A DNA stretch of 64,000 bases from the NCBI RefSeq assembly GCF_021021555.1, contig NZ_JAINWA010000001.1:558001-622000 (forward strand). The letters run 5' to 3'. The DNA comes from Teretinema zuelzerae. Its GTDB lineage: Bacteria > Spirochaetota > Spirochaetia > Treponematales > Treponemataceae. The translations under genes were made by a program, and so were the position numbers. Of this stretch, positions 32,592 to 41,985 are shown piece by piece. Below the pieces are notes generated by a model. It searched no databases. It was not told the origin of the DNA and was given only the letters and a program-made list of their open reading frames with translations. Numbering within the stretch: the first letter of the stretch is position 1; each line of letters starts with the position of its first letter.

Positions 32592-33092
32592 ATGCAGCTC
32601 TCGCTTGTGCCTATAACCAAAGAACTCCAAAAGGTCCCCTTTGATTGCGGTTACCCCGACTTGAACTCCTATTTTAAGCATTACGCCCTAAAAAATGATA
32701 CTCTCATGATTGGTAAAACCTTCGTAGCGATCGATGATTCGGGAATCGTTACTGGATTCATGACATTTTCAAATGCCCGGATTGAAGCAACCAACCTTCC
32801 AGAATCTATTACACGTAAACTACCTCGTTACCCGGTACCTGCGTTCCGTATCGGAAAACTGGCCGTTGATTCTCGATTCCAGGGAATGGGAGTTGGATCA
32901 TGGCTTCTGAAAATGGCGCTGCAACGAGCGCTTGATGTTTCGACATCGGTTGGAATATTCGCCGTATTAGTCGATGCAATAGACGAAAAAGCAAAAGACT
33001 TTTATCTCCGTTACGGATTTATTCCTATGGATGATCATCCACTCACATTGTATTTACCGCTCGCCACTATTCGACAGGCGAGAGAATCATAG
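32592..33092 (+). CDS. tacT: GNAT-family acetyltransferase toxin (TacT-like)
   Basis: The 166-residue product is a GNAT enzyme: PFDCGYPDLNSYFKHYA at the start (the D-C-G-x-x-x-L-N-x-Y/F family mark), acetyl-CoA binding motif A with KLAVDSRFQGMGVGSWLL, and the C-terminal FYLRYGFIPMDDHP with the catalytic Tyr. TacT/AtaT-type enzymes acetylate aminoacyl-tRNA and stop translation. It is paired with the antitoxin gene upstream, and a terminator follows. Confidence 0.9.
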   Translation: MQLSLVPITKELQKVPFDCGYPDLNSYFKHYALKNDTLMIGKTFVAIDDSGIVTGFMTFSNARIEATNLPESITRKLPRYPVPAFRIGKLAVDSRFQGMGVGSWLLKMALQRALDVSTSVGIFAVLVDAIDEKAKDFYLRYGFIPMDDHPLTLYLPLATIRQARES

Positions 33093-33109
33093 CGTGAGAA
33101 AACCTGAAC

Positions 33110-33141
33110 AGGGCGGCTTCAGCCGGCCGGTCGCCCTTTTG
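33110..33141 (+). terminator. Rho-independent terminator after tacT
   Basis: AGGGCG and CGCCCT pair across an internal GGC/GCC-rich loop, followed by TTTTG. It lies 18 bases after the toxin stop, between convergent genes. Confidence 0.6.
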
Positions 33142-33183
33142 TATATTCGGCAAACCGGCTGCCGGCGAATCGGGATCGCGGAG

Positions 33184-34104
33184 TTATTCCGGCTGATTTC
33201 CGGCGTAGAAACGAAGATACCGCGCGAGGTTCGGGTGCCAGTAGGCGGCGTTATGCGCGCCCGGAGCGGAGAAGAAGGCGACGTCGGCCTTCCGTTCCGA
33301 AAGAACGTCGGCGAGTTCCTTGCATCCGGCGAAGAGGGAATCGTCCGCGCCGCAATCAACGAACACGCTCATGCCGCGGAGATTTTTCTTCCGCGCGAGC
33401 GCGATCGGGTCGACTTCGGCCGTTTTTCGGGGTTTCGCGTAGAGGAAGTAATCAGGGATTTGCGGTCCTCTGAGCGCGGGGCTGTGTCCGCCGACTCGCG
33501 CGAAAAGCTCCGGATGTCTGAAGCCGATATGAAGGGCGGCGAATCCGCCCATCGAGATCCCGCCGAGGCTCCGTTCTGAGCGTTCCTTCGAAGCGCGATA
33601 GCGGGTTTCCGCGAGGTACATGACTTCCTTGAGGAAGTACGACTCGTAGGGGCCGCTGAAAAGCGCCCGTTTCGGCGACGGCCCGTTCATGGCGGGTTTT
33701 CCCGAATCGATCCCCCAGCTGTTGTCCATCCGCGGCGCGATAATGATTGTCGGCTTCATCAATCCCAGCGCGATAAGCCTGTCGGCTACCTCGCCCAGCT
33801 TGTGATATTCGAACCATTCGATTTCGTTGTTGCCGAAACCGTGAAAGAGATAGAGTACGGGCCACTCGCGTTCGCTCGAGTATCCCGGGGGGAGGTAGGC
33901 GTAGAGAGCCATCGTCTTTCCGAGAATCGCGCTGTGAAACTCGATTCGCTCGAGTCCCGGCTCAGCCGGGAGAGGGGGCAATTCGGCGGTCGTACGCTTG
34001 AACGCGGAATCGCACGAGCAGAGCGCGAAAATAGCGGCGAGAGCGAAGAAGGAAGCCGACAGTCGCGAGAAGGCGGCGGCGGGTTTTGCATCGTGAATGA
34101 TCAT
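33184..34104 (-). CDS. Alpha/beta-hydrolase esterase lipoprotein
   Basis: The 306-residue product begins with a signal ending in a lipobox-like ALCSC. It is an esterase D-type alpha/beta hydrolase: PVLYLFHGFGNNEIEW oxyanion region, nucleophile Ser in GGISMGGFAAL, acid Asp in FVDCGADDS, and His in SAPGAHNAAYW. The HGxGxxE and GGxSMGG pattern resembles acyl and feruloyl esterases. It would act in the periplasm or at the outer membrane; the substrate is unknown. It is convergent with the TacA/TacT-like module. Confidence 0.88.
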   Translation of the reverse strand: MIIHDAKPAAAFSRLSASFFALAAIFALCSCDSAFKRTTAELPPLPAEPGLERIEFHSAILGKTMALYAYLPPGYSSEREWPVLYLFHGFGNNEIEWFEYHKLGEVADRLIALGLMKPTIIIAPRMDNSWGIDSGKPAMNGPSPKRALFSGPYESYFLKEVMYLAETRYRASKERSERSLGGISMGGFAALHIGFRHPELFARVGGHSPALRGPQIPDYFLYAKPRKTAEVDPIALARKKNLRGMSVFVDCGADDSLFAGCKELADVLSERKADVAFFSAPGAHNAAYWHPNLARYLRFYAGNQPE

Positions 34105-34141
34105 GAGTACTCCTTGCGTCGCATGGAACGCGGGCTCGGCG

Positions 34142-34207
34142 CTACCGATACGTCGATCGGATCATGAATGTTTTGCCGCAGTTCGGACATTTCGATCTCA
34201 TTTCCAT
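34142..34207 (-). CDS. Possible 21-residue zinc-ribbon micro-protein or remnant
   Basis: ATG 34207 opens MEMRSKCPNCGKTFMIRSTY followed by one Arg and TAG. The CPNCGKTF knuckle is the first half of an MJ0042-type zinc ribbon; the second CxxC is absent. It is either a remnant of such a gene or chance. It lies in a 440-bp region (34105-34544) where I see nothing else beyond GC-rich sequence. Confidence 0.3.
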   Translation of the reverse strand: MEMRSKCPNCGKTFMIRSTYR

Positions 34208-34544
34208 ACCCCGAGCGTAGACCCTCTCCGCCCGGGCGTCAACCCGATTCTTCCAAAAAAAATTTTCTCAAAGAACATGCCGCAGTACGCGTTCCGGTGC
34301 TCCCTGTCATGGCGGCGATCGTGTAATAGATACGGGGATGCGCCGGAAAAGGCCGTTGCCCGGTTTTCGGCGCCGGGGCGTTAAAGTCTGCCCCGATACT
34401 TCCCGGAATTCCCTGCGGGATCTGAACGCGGAGGGAAGAAGGCGGACGGTTTGCAAAGGAAGGGGGAGGCCGCAACCATGTGCGGCCGGGGGGGAAGGCT
34501 GAGAATGCCGAAAGGCAGTCTCTTCCCCCTCGTATGGTCGCGCT

Positions 34545-35456
34545 TCACTCGCTTGGAGAACCTTCGTTTATTATGGCGCCGGCGGAGCGGAGATCGGCGA
34601 GCCAGAGCCGCTGGGAAGGAGTCCAGCTGATAGGGCTGCCTTCCAGGTTGAGGGTTTTGAGATTTTTCAGGGCGGTGAACGATTCAGGGAGGCGGGTCAG
34701 GCTGTTGCCTTTTGCGACGAGGTACTCGAGGGAGGCGCAGGAGCCCAGGCTTGGGGGAAGCTCGGAGAGGCCGTTATCGGAGAGGGCCAGTTCGCGCAGG
34801 TTGCGGAGACGATCGAAGACGTCGGGCAGGGAGGCGAGGCGATTTCCGTACAGGGAGAGTTCCCGCAATCCGGACAGTTCGCCGATTCGGGGAGAAAGGG
34901 TTCGGAGGCGGTTTCCTCCGAGGGTGAGGATTTCAAGGCGTCCGAGGCGGCCGATCCACTCGGGCAGCTCCGCGATTTCGTTCTGAAACAGAACCAGAAT
35001 CTTGAGGTTTTCGAAGCCGGCGAGCCAGGAGGGCGCCTCTTTCAAGCCCATGCGGGCGAGCGCGAGTTCCTCGAGGCCGGTTTTTTCGCGCAGCCATAAA
35101 GGAAAATCGCCGAGGGGATTCCCGCTCAGGTTGAGGGTCTTCAGCTGCGAAAGGTTCTTGATGCAGTCGGGCAGGTCGGTAAAGCGGTTGTCGATTAGGG
35201 AGAGGGATTCCAGGCGAGGAAGAGCGCAGAGGGAAGGCGGCAGAGCGCGAAGCCTGTTGCGGTTCAGGTCGAGCCTCCGCAAGCCGGAGAGACGCCCGAT
35301 CGAAGGAGGAAGCGTTTCCAGTTTTTTATTGTTGAGGCGGATCTCCGAGATCTCCCCGTCTTCGCAGGCGTAGCCGAAGTGTTTGTAGTCGAATCGTTCA
35401 ACGCGGGGAAGGCTTTCGCCCAGGAGGGCTTCAATGTCGTCAAGAAATTCTCTCAT
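34545..35456 (-). CDS. Leucine-rich repeat protein
   Basis: The 303-residue product has about ten bacterial-type LRRs of 23 residues (for example LRRLDLNRNRLRALPPSLCAL, one repeat). They are followed by a short C-terminal cap (TPSQRLWLADLRSAGAIINE). The N-terminal 35 residues form a small acidic cap (MREFLDDIEALLGESLPRVE). No signal peptide is seen, so it is likely cytoplasmic and would act in protein-protein binding. The leading and trailing parts are not enzyme domains I can identify. It is a single-gene unit, divergent from the glycosyltransferase operon. Confidence 0.88.
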   Translation of the reverse strand: MREFLDDIEALLGESLPRVERFDYKHFGYACEDGEISEIRLNNKKLETLPPSIGRLSGLRRLDLNRNRLRALPPSLCALPRLESLSLIDNRFTDLPDCIKNLSQLKTLNLSGNPLGDFPLWLREKTGLEELALARMGLKEAPSWLAGFENLKILVLFQNEIAELPEWIGRLGRLEILTLGGNRLRTLSPRIGELSGLRELSLYGNRLASLPDVFDRLRNLRELALSDNGLSELPPSLGSCASLEYLVAKGNSLTRLPESFTALKNLKTLNLEGSPISWTPSQRLWLADLRSAGAIINEGSPSE

Positions 35457-35569
35457 GTTTCGAAAGTACGGATAAATCGGGCAGCAATCAAGCGGAGGAG
35501 AAAGGGATGCGACGCGCCGCCGGAGGCAAGCCCATCAAAGCCGGCGCGTTTCATGAATCCCGCGAAGGG

Positions 35570-35599
35570 TTGACAGCAAAAGCGATAGAGATTTAACAT
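35570..35599 (+). promoter_or_regulatory. Promoter candidate for the GT39-GT2 operon
   Basis: A consensus -35 TTGACA (35570-35575) and -10 TAACAT (35594-35599) are separated by 18 bp, about 80 bases before the first start codon. Confidence 0.45.
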
Positions 35600-35678
35600 C
35601 GGACAGTTCGCATCAAAGCGAACACAGAGCAGAATGAAGATTCCGCGGCGATCGACGCTGGACTTTTGAGGTATACCG

Positions 35679-37211
35679 ATGGCTTTACCGCGCAAGCAAC
35701 ATGATTACAGCGAGGCGATGATCATAGCGTCGCTGCTCTTTCTTACGCTGTGGATCAGGATTTCGACACAGATGATCATCCATACCGGCGTGGACGAACG
35801 GGATTACTGGTACGCGGCTAAGGCGCTCTCGCAGGGGCTGCCCTATCCCCGGCTGACTCACCGGACCGTTCGCTGGGCGATCATACTCCCCGTAGCCGCG
35901 CTTCAGAAACTGTTCGGAATTCATCCGAACGTGTATTACGTTGCGCCGTTGCTGAACGCGTTAGTTCAAACCTTCCTCCTGTACCGGCTCGGGAAATCCT
36001 TGGGCGGACGTTTTGCCGGAGTTCTATCCGCGCTTATGCTGATCGTCTTCCCCTACCAGATCAGAGCGGCGAGCCAGGTGAGGCCGGAAATATTCTCCAT
36101 CACCTACATGCTCCTTTGCGCGTGCCTCCTCGTACCCGCGCTGAACAGGGACGGAAGGGGCAGGGTCCGACTGATCGTCGCCTCGAGCCTCGCCATGTTC
36201 CTTGCCTATGAAACAAAGATAACGAATCTTTTTTTCCTCCCGGGCGTGTTCATCGCTTTGCTTCTTTATGGAGGAAAAACGCGCATCAGGGACTGTTTCG
36301 CGTTCGGGCTGCCCCTGCTCGCCCTTTTCGTCGCTGAAACTGCGGTTTACGCCGCTTTCACGGAATTCAGTTTCGGACAGCTATCGGTCATTACCGCCAA
36401 CCATCTTTCCAGCGATTACGCCGATCCCCTCTCGTCGTATTGGCAGGTGTTTCTCCGGTACACCCCCGAATACCTTCAGCTGTACTGGCAGCTGCCCATC
36501 GCAGCGTTCGCGGCGGCAGGCGCGTATTACCTTACGCGAAAAAAGAATCATGAGTTGAAGACTCTCGTAATCATGGGATTCAGCTTCATATTCTGCATCA
36601 CCTTCGCCGTCAGCGACACCGATCCCATCATGGTTGCGGAAGATTTCATCAACCGCTATTTCTGCGCGCTGCTGCCCTTCGCGTTCATCGTCATCGCTCG
36701 GGTTCTCCGCGACGCCGCTGCGAAACTGGCTCCGAAGGCGCTGGATCGCGCGAATTCGGCGTCCGCCCTCCCCTATGCGCTTTCTGCAGGGGCTCTCTCG
36801 TTGGCGGTTTCGGTTTTGTTTTCGCTTCCGATAGTCCCCGATTCCGCGAAGGAATTTGCCCATAGCCCGCTGAGGCCTGAAACGCATCCGTTCGCGACGA
36901 CCGCCGGATACTACCGGGAATTGAACAACGCCTGGAATGCCGGAGTTCCGGTTCTTTCGGCTGAAGGAAACGGCGGCGAGGACGCGGCGCAGACCGTCTG
37001 CAAGTACTTCCTGGACCTCGACGCGTACAATGACGGAGGCGCGCCCGAACCGGCGAGAGCGACGGAAAACGGAACGGAAGTGTATATCGTTTCGAAAGAC
37101 GGCGGCGTACAGGGAGAAACATTCATTCAGGCAGTCCGGTTTCCCTTCAGGATCTCGACTGTTCCGCTTTCACGCATTTCAGAAATAGACAGCGAAAGGA
37201 GCATACAATGA
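35679..37211 (+). CDS. GT39-like membrane glycosyltransferase (ArnT/PMT type)
   Basis: GAGG lies upstream of the ATG. The 510-residue protein has about 11 membrane helices. The first periplasmic loop carries THTGVDERDYWYAAKALSQG-like sequence (VDERDYW), where the acidic pair is the catalytic site in GT-C enzymes; GKSLGGRFAGVLSALMLIVFPYQ follows. GT39-type enzymes transfer sugars from a polyprenyl-phosphate donor to lipids or proteins on the outer face of the inner membrane. Its stop overlaps the GT2 start by 4 bases. With the GT2 and GtrA proteins nearby, a complete sugar flipping and transfer set is likely. Confidence 0.85.
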   Translation: MALPRKQHDYSEAMIIASLLFLTLWIRISTQMIIHTGVDERDYWYAAKALSQGLPYPRLTHRTVRWAIILPVAALQKLFGIHPNVYYVAPLLNALVQTFLLYRLGKSLGGRFAGVLSALMLIVFPYQIRAASQVRPEIFSITYMLLCACLLVPALNRDGRGRVRLIVASSLAMFLAYETKITNLFFLPGVFIALLLYGGKTRIRDCFAFGLPLLALFVAETAVYAAFTEFSFGQLSVITANHLSSDYADPLSSYWQVFLRYTPEYLQLYWQLPIAAFAAAGAYYLTRKKNHELKTLVIMGFSFIFCITFAVSDTDPIMVAEDFINRYFCALLPFAFIVIARVLRDAAAKLAPKALDRANSASALPYALSAGALSLAVSVLFSLPIVPDSAKEFAHSPLRPETHPFATTAGYYRELNNAWNAGVPVLSAEGNGGEDAAQTVCKYFLDLDAYNDGGAPEPARATENGTEVYIVSKDGGVQGETFIQAVRFPFRISTVPLSRISEIDSERSIQ

Positions 37212-38080
37212 ACGGCGTCAGCATCATCATCCCGACGTACAACGAGGAAAAAGCGATTCTCGAAACGATACGCAACCTTCATGGAACCATGAAGGCAAGC
37301 GGAATCCCCTATCAGATAATCATCGTCAATGATTGTTCGAAGGACGGCACCCGGGAGATTCTCGAATCGAACGGCGGAGGAGAGGGGCTCGGAGCGACGT
37401 TGATCCACCACGAGTTCAACAGGGGCTACGGCGCGTCGATTAAAACCGGTTCCAAGCACGCGGTATACGACGTATTGTGCATCACCGACAGCGACGGCAC
37501 GTACCCGAACGACAGAATCCCGGATCTGTACGCGGAGATGAAAAACCGCGACATGGTAGTCGGAGCCCGCATCGGCAAAAATGTCCACATACCCTGGCTC
37601 AGAAGGGCTCCGAAAGCTTTTATCAACAGGTTGGCGTCCTATGTTTCGGAGGTCGACATTCCGGATCTCAATTCGGGCCTTCGCGTTTTCACGAAGGAAC
37701 TCTTCGACCGCTATTTCAGCCTGTACCCGAACGGATTTTCGCTCACGTCTACGATAACCCTTGCCGCGCTCACGAACGGCTACGAGGTAAAATACGTCAA
37801 GATCGATTATTTCAAGCGAGAAGGTTCATCGAAGATTCGCCCCATAAAGGATACTATGAATTTTATCATGCTTATCCTCAGGATGTGCGTACTTTTCAAC
37901 CCCTTGAGGATATTCATTCCGCTCAGCCTGGCTCTTTTGGCTCTCGGCACGGGCGTTCTCGTCTGGGGTCTCGCGTTCATGGGCAAATTCTACGACGGAA
38001 CGTTCATCATGCTCTCCCTGAGCGCGATTCAATTCTTCTGCATGGGCCTCATCGCCGACGCGATATCCAGAAGGGAGTAA
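37208..38080 (+). CDS. GT2 polyprenyl-phosphate glycosyltransferase (DPM1/GtrB-like)
   Basis: The 290-residue product has a GT-A fold start (VSIIIPTYNEEKAILETI), the donor-site DSDGTYPND (DxD), RGYGASIKTGSKHA, then a membrane tail with two helices (near 220-285). It would load a sugar from a nucleotide donor onto polyprenyl phosphate at the cytoplasmic face, supplying the GT39 enzyme. It overlaps the GT39 gene by 4 bases. The stop is immediately adjacent to the convergent GtrA gene, with no spacer. Confidence 0.9.
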   Translation: MNGVSIIIPTYNEEKAILETIRNLHGTMKASGIPYQIIIVNDCSKDGTREILESNGGGEGLGATLIHHEFNRGYGASIKTGSKHAVYDVLCITDSDGTYPNDRIPDLYAEMKNRDMVVGARIGKNVHIPWLRRAPKAFINRLASYVSEVDIPDLNSGLRVFTKELFDRYFSLYPNGFSLTSTITLAALTNGYEVKYVKIDYFKREGSSKIRPIKDTMNFIMLILRMCVLFNPLRIFIPLSLALLALGTGVLVWGLAFMGKFYDGTFIMLSLSAIQFFCMGLIADAISRRE

Positions 38081-38509
38081 TCAGGAACGGAACAGGATCA
38101 GGCGGCGGGCGGCGTACTTCCAGGAGTAGCCGATCGCCGCCGATACGACGCGGGCCGCGAGGTAGTACAGAGAAAACAGGCTGGCGCAGATCCACATCAC
38201 CAGAGTGTTGACTCCGAGGCCGGCAATTCCGATGCCCACGAATATCGCGAACTCTTTGCGGCGGTCTGAATAGGTACGGGTGCCGAATACCCAGTTCACC
38301 GAAATATAGTAGTTGATGACGAGCCCGAGCGCGTAGCTGAGAACGCTCGACGCGAGGTAATGGACGCGCAGAACGTCCGTAAAAACAAACAGCGTGCAAA
38401 AATCAATAACAAGAGAAAGGCCTGATACGACGAAGTAGCGGAACAACTGAACGAGCACGTTGTCGGTTTTTTCGAGCATAAGCCGGTCGAGTTTTTTTTT
38501 CAGATCCAC
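38081..38509 (-). CDS. GtrA-family membrane protein
   Basis: The start is GTG 38509 with AAGGAG six bases upstream. The 142-residue product has four membrane helices and the family phrases LFRYFVVSGLSLVIDF, NYYISVNWVFGTR and WKYAARRLILFR. GtrA proteins are thought to flip polyprenyl-linked sugars. The convergent GT2 and GT39 genes are its likely functional partners. It reads away from the broken MBL gene upstream, 15 bases apart. Confidence 0.88.
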   Translation of the reverse strand: MDLKKKLDRLMLEKTDNVLVQLFRYFVVSGLSLVIDFCTLFVFTDVLRVHYLASSVLSYALGLVINYYISVNWVFGTRTYSDRRKEFAIFVGIGIAGLGVNTLVMWICASLFSLYYLAARVVSAAIGYSWKYAARRLILFRS

Positions 38510-38524
38510 ACGGGACTCCTTACA

Positions 38525-39232
38525 TCATTTCAATTCAAGCGGCTGCAAGAAGACGGACTTCGCGCCTTTTCCGATAAGCAGGTCTTTGAACCGCTGCGCG
38601 TCCGATTCTGTCCCTTCGGCGGAGCCGTAATGAGTCGGAACGCCGATCGACGCTCCCGAGTCGAGAACCGATTCGACCGCGTCCTCCACGGAGAGCATCG
38701 TATAGACTTGGCCGAGCGGAACAACGGCGATGTCGCATTCGATTTCTTTCATTTCAGGTATGCGCTCCGTGTCTCCGGCGACGTATACGCGGGTTTCGCC
38801 CAATGTGAAGATAAATCCGGCATTGCCGTCTCGCCTGGGATGGTACTGCGTTTTCACCGCGTTATACGACGGAACGGTTTCCACGCCGATGCCGGAAATC
38901 TCCCGCTTTTCGCCTACCGGAAACGAAGTGATGCCGGTTGCGTCGAAGGGCGCGTAGACCGGAACGGATTCGCCCAGCTTGGAGATCGCGATTTTATCGT
39001 AATGGTCGCTGTGCCGGTGGCTGACGAAAACCGCGTCGGCTTATTCGCTCGGTACGGAGCCGATGGGATCTACGTAGAAAACGGTTCCTTTCCATTCGAT
39101 CCTGAGCGTAGCGTTCTCTCCGCGCGTAATGCCGCGCAGCGCTGTTTCGGCCGGAGAACGCGCGCAGGAAGCAAGGAGAAGGGGAAACGCGATAACCGCG
39201 GCCATGGATGACGTAATTCTGAAACGATTCAT
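38525..39232 (-). pseudogene. UlaG-like metallo-beta-lactamase-fold lipoprotein with one internal stop
   Basis: From ATG 39232 (AGGTG upstream), a lipoprotein signal (PLLLASCARS) and an MBL-fold begin: LRIEWKGTVFYVDPIGSVPSE, then TAA at 39041-39043. The same frame continues directly with ADAVFVSHRHSDHYDKIAI, the HxHxDH metal site, and on through GFIFTLGETRVYVAGDTE and GVPTHYGS to the normal end. Only one codon differs from an intact gene of about 235 residues. Family members hydrolyse phosphoester or lactone substrates. It could be a nonsense mutation, a sequencing error or readthrough; a restart downstream would lack the metal ligands. Confidence 0.85.
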
Positions 39233-39299
39233 ATGACACCTCGTTGATTTTTTTTGCGGATGATTACCCATGCCTCCGCGCTTGGGCTCGAGTCGATTT

Positions 39300-40520
39300 T
39301 TATCGGTTTTCCTTCTTTGCCGCGGAGGCGATGAATACAAGAAGAAGAACGCCGGAGAAAAAGGCCATCGATCCCTGGATGCCGACGCTGTCCGCGGCCA
39401 GTCCTGACAAGGGCGCGAGAACGGCGACGCCGATCGCCTTGGCCTGCGAGGCAACCGACAGAATAGTCGCCTGGTCGGACGCGTCGGAGTACGAATCGTA
39501 CTGGGCGACGTTGACCGGAACCCAGAGGTTCTGCAGGATGAACAGAACGACGAAGACCGCGATCGCGATGTAGATCCGGCCGGTGTAAAGACCGAAGGCA
39601 GAAGCCGCGAAAAGAGCCGAGCCCGCAAGCAGAAGTATGAGGGCCGCCCGGTTTTCCGATTTCGCTTTTTTTACGAAGCCGTGGGCGCGGCGCGAGGTGA
39701 AGGCAGACACCATGTGCAGAACGAAGTATACGGCGCCGACGCCCAAGGATGTCGCCCGGTCTTCGCTCAGCGCGATATAGGACGCGAGAACGAGAACCTG
39801 CGCCTTTAACAGCGGCTGGATGAAATCCTTCGATACGACGAAGCAGCCCTCGAAAGCCATGTTCTGGGCGACGAGAGTCCGCAGGCGCGGATGGGAGACA
39901 GCCTTCTTCACTCCTGAAAAAGTATGCAGCAAGACGTCGCGGACGGACACCGTTCCGCCGTTTCTATGGTTGAGCTCGTCGGGATAGCAATACATGTTCC
40001 ACAGGCCGACCAGGCCCGGAACAACCGAGAGCCAGAAAACCAGCCGGTAATCCCGGAAGACGATCATTATCGCCGCCGCTATCAAGACGGAGAACGCGCT
40101 GCCGTAGTTCGACCAGGATCGGGTGTATCCGTACACCTTCGTGCGCTCGTCCAGGCGTCCGTTTATCTTGAGCCAGTCGAAAATCATCGCTTTGTGCGTG
40201 CCGGTTCTGAAGGCGTCGCCCATGGCGTAGAACACGAGGGGAAGAAACAGCATGGCGAAGGACTGCGCGACGGCGAACAGGATGAAGGAGACGACGTAGC
40301 TCGCGAGCGAAATCATCATGCAGGTTTTCCGCCCGTAGAGATCGGCGAAGGCGCCGCTGGGAATTTCCATGGCGTTGATGAGCACGTTCTGAAACGCGAC
40401 GAGAATGCCTATCTGAAAGAAGTTGAGGCCGAGTGAGAGCCAGAACAGTATGAGAAACGGCTCGGAGAAATCGAAATTCTTCAGAAAGCCGTAGAGCGAA
40501 AAACGCGTAATCATTTTCAT
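39300..40520 (-). CDS. Major facilitator superfamily transporter
   Basis: The start is placed at ATG 40520, which has AAGGAGA upstream; the frame extends 22 codons further into the trkH end. The 406-residue product has about 12 helices, with the loop 2-3 MFS signature GAFADLYGRKTCMM and a second-half helix region LVAQNMAFEGCFVVSKDF. The substrate is unknown; the family resembles small drug or metabolite exporters. It lies 13 bases after trkH and may be co-transcribed with trkAH. Confidence 0.87.
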   Translation of the reverse strand: MKMITRFSLYGFLKNFDFSEPFLILFWLSLGLNFFQIGILVAFQNVLINAMEIPSGAFADLYGRKTCMMISLASYVVSFILFAVAQSFAMLFLPLVFYAMGDAFRTGTHKAMIFDWLKINGRLDERTKVYGYTRSWSNYGSAFSVLIAAAIMIVFRDYRLVFWLSVVPGLVGLWNMYCYPDELNHRNGGTVSVRDVLLHTFSGVKKAVSHPRLRTLVAQNMAFEGCFVVSKDFIQPLLKAQVLVLASYIALSEDRATSLGVGAVYFVLHMVSAFTSRRAHGFVKKAKSENRAALILLLAGSALFAASAFGLYTGRIYIAIAVFVVLFILQNLWVPVNVAQYDSYSDASDQATILSVASQAKAIGVAVLAPLSGLAADSVGIQGSMAFFSGVLLLVFIASAAKKENR

Positions 40521-40533
40521 GAATGTCTCCTTG

Positions 40534-41985
40534 TCATCGTTTCCAAAATGCGGGAGTGAACAGCACAAGAACAGTGTATATTTCAAGACGGCCGAGAAGC
40601 ATCACGAACGATAGCCAGAGCTTCACCCATTCCGGAAAGAATCCGTAGTTGAAAGAGGGACCGACGAGAGAAAAGCCGGGACCGATATTTCCGATGGTCG
40701 CGAGGGTCGCGGAAAGACTCGTGAGAATATCGAACCCGGCCGCGGATACCACGAGGGTCGATACGAGCACGGAGCTCAAAAAGAGAAACACCATGGCCGC
40801 GATGTCGTACACGATATTTTTGTGTACGTACCGGCGGTTGACGAAGATGCCGTAAACGCCGCGGGGATTCAACAGGTACTTCATCTCGGCCGCGCCCATT
40901 TTTAAAAGAGTTACAACCCGGCCGACCTTGATTCCGCCGGCAGTCGATCCGGCCGAGCCGCCGATGAACATCAGGCAAAACAGAATCGCCTGCGCGAAAG
41001 ACGGCCACCCCAGATAATCCGCCGTGGCGAATCCGGTGGTGGTCAGTATCGAAGCCGCCTGGAACGACGCATAACGCCAGGCCTCGGCAAACGATCCGTA
41101 CAGGCCCGAATCGGCCAGCGAGAGGCTGATGAAAATCGACGAGCCGAAAAAGATTCCCAGATACAGCCGCCATTCGCTGTCCCGGAGCACGGTCAGGGGC
41201 TTTCCCTGCATGAAGCGCCAGTGCAGAGCGAAGTTGGTGCCAGCGAGAACCATGAACAGCGTGATGATTCCGTCTATATACGCAGAGTTCCAGGCGCCCA
41301 CCGAAGCGTTTCTGGTGGAAAAGCCGCCTGTCGCCATGGTAGCGAAGGAATGCGTCAGAGCTTCGAGGAAGTCCATGCCGCCGAACAGCAAAAGGACGAA
41401 GAGAATCACGGTGAGGCCGAGATAAATAAGCCAGAGAATGGCCGCGGTGTTTGAGAGGCGGGGCGTGAATTTATCTACCTGCGGACCGGGGGCCTCCGCT
41501 TCCATCAAAGCTTTTCCGTTCAAGCCGAGCAACGGAAAAATCGCGACGGTCAATACGACGATCCCCATTCCGCCGAGCCAATGCGTGCAGGCGCGCCATA
41601 ACAGGAGGGAGGCCGGCAGCGCTTCGATATCGGCGAGGATGGTCGCTCCCGTCGTGGTAAAACCGGACATGACTTCGAAAAAAGCCGAACTGAACAGGGG
41701 GATGCAGCCGGAAAGGACAAAGGGCAGAGAGCCGAGACAGGCGGACAAAAGCCAGCCGAGAGTTACGAATAGATACCCCGTTCTGGGAGAGAGAGCGGTT
41801 TTATGACGGTTTCCGGTAAAGGCGAGAACAAAACAAAAGAGGCCGATCAGGCAGGGCGGGATATATATCCACAGCGATGACGGCGCTTCGCCGTACGCCA
41901 AGCCGACAAGGGCGCAGGGAACCATGAAGGCGGTGACGATCGCCAGAAGAAGCGCAAGCGCGCGGAATAGAGATTTAGTCTCCAT
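40534..41985 (-). CDS. trkH: Trk-type potassium uptake membrane subunit
   Basis: The 483-residue protein has the four-fold membrane-pore-membrane design. The P-loops are visible as VMSGFTTTGATI, SFATMATGGFSTRN, ASILTTTGFATAD and SATLATIGNIGPG, which supply the selectivity-filter glycines. The regulatory NRRYVHKNIVYDIAAM segment and GGSAGSTAGGIKVGR also match TrkH. It imports K+ and works with the TrkA protein encoded just upstream, whose gene it overlaps by 11 bases. Confidence 0.94.
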   Translation of the reverse strand: METKSLFRALALLLAIVTAFMVPCALVGLAYGEAPSSLWIYIPPCLIGLFCFVLAFTGNRHKTALSPRTGYLFVTLGWLLSACLGSLPFVLSGCIPLFSSAFFEVMSGFTTTGATILADIEALPASLLLWRACTHWLGGMGIVVLTVAIFPLLGLNGKALMEAEAPGPQVDKFTPRLSNTAAILWLIYLGLTVILFVLLLFGGMDFLEALTHSFATMATGGFSTRNASVGAWNSAYIDGIITLFMVLAGTNFALHWRFMQGKPLTVLRDSEWRLYLGIFFGSSIFISLSLADSGLYGSFAEAWRYASFQAASILTTTGFATADYLGWPSFAQAILFCLMFIGGSAGSTAGGIKVGRVVTLLKMGAAEMKYLLNPRGVYGIFVNRRYVHKNIVYDIAAMVFLFLSSVLVSTLVVSAAGFDILTSLSATLATIGNIGPGFSLVGPSFNYGFFPEWVKLWLSFVMLLGRLEIYTVLVLFTPAFWKR

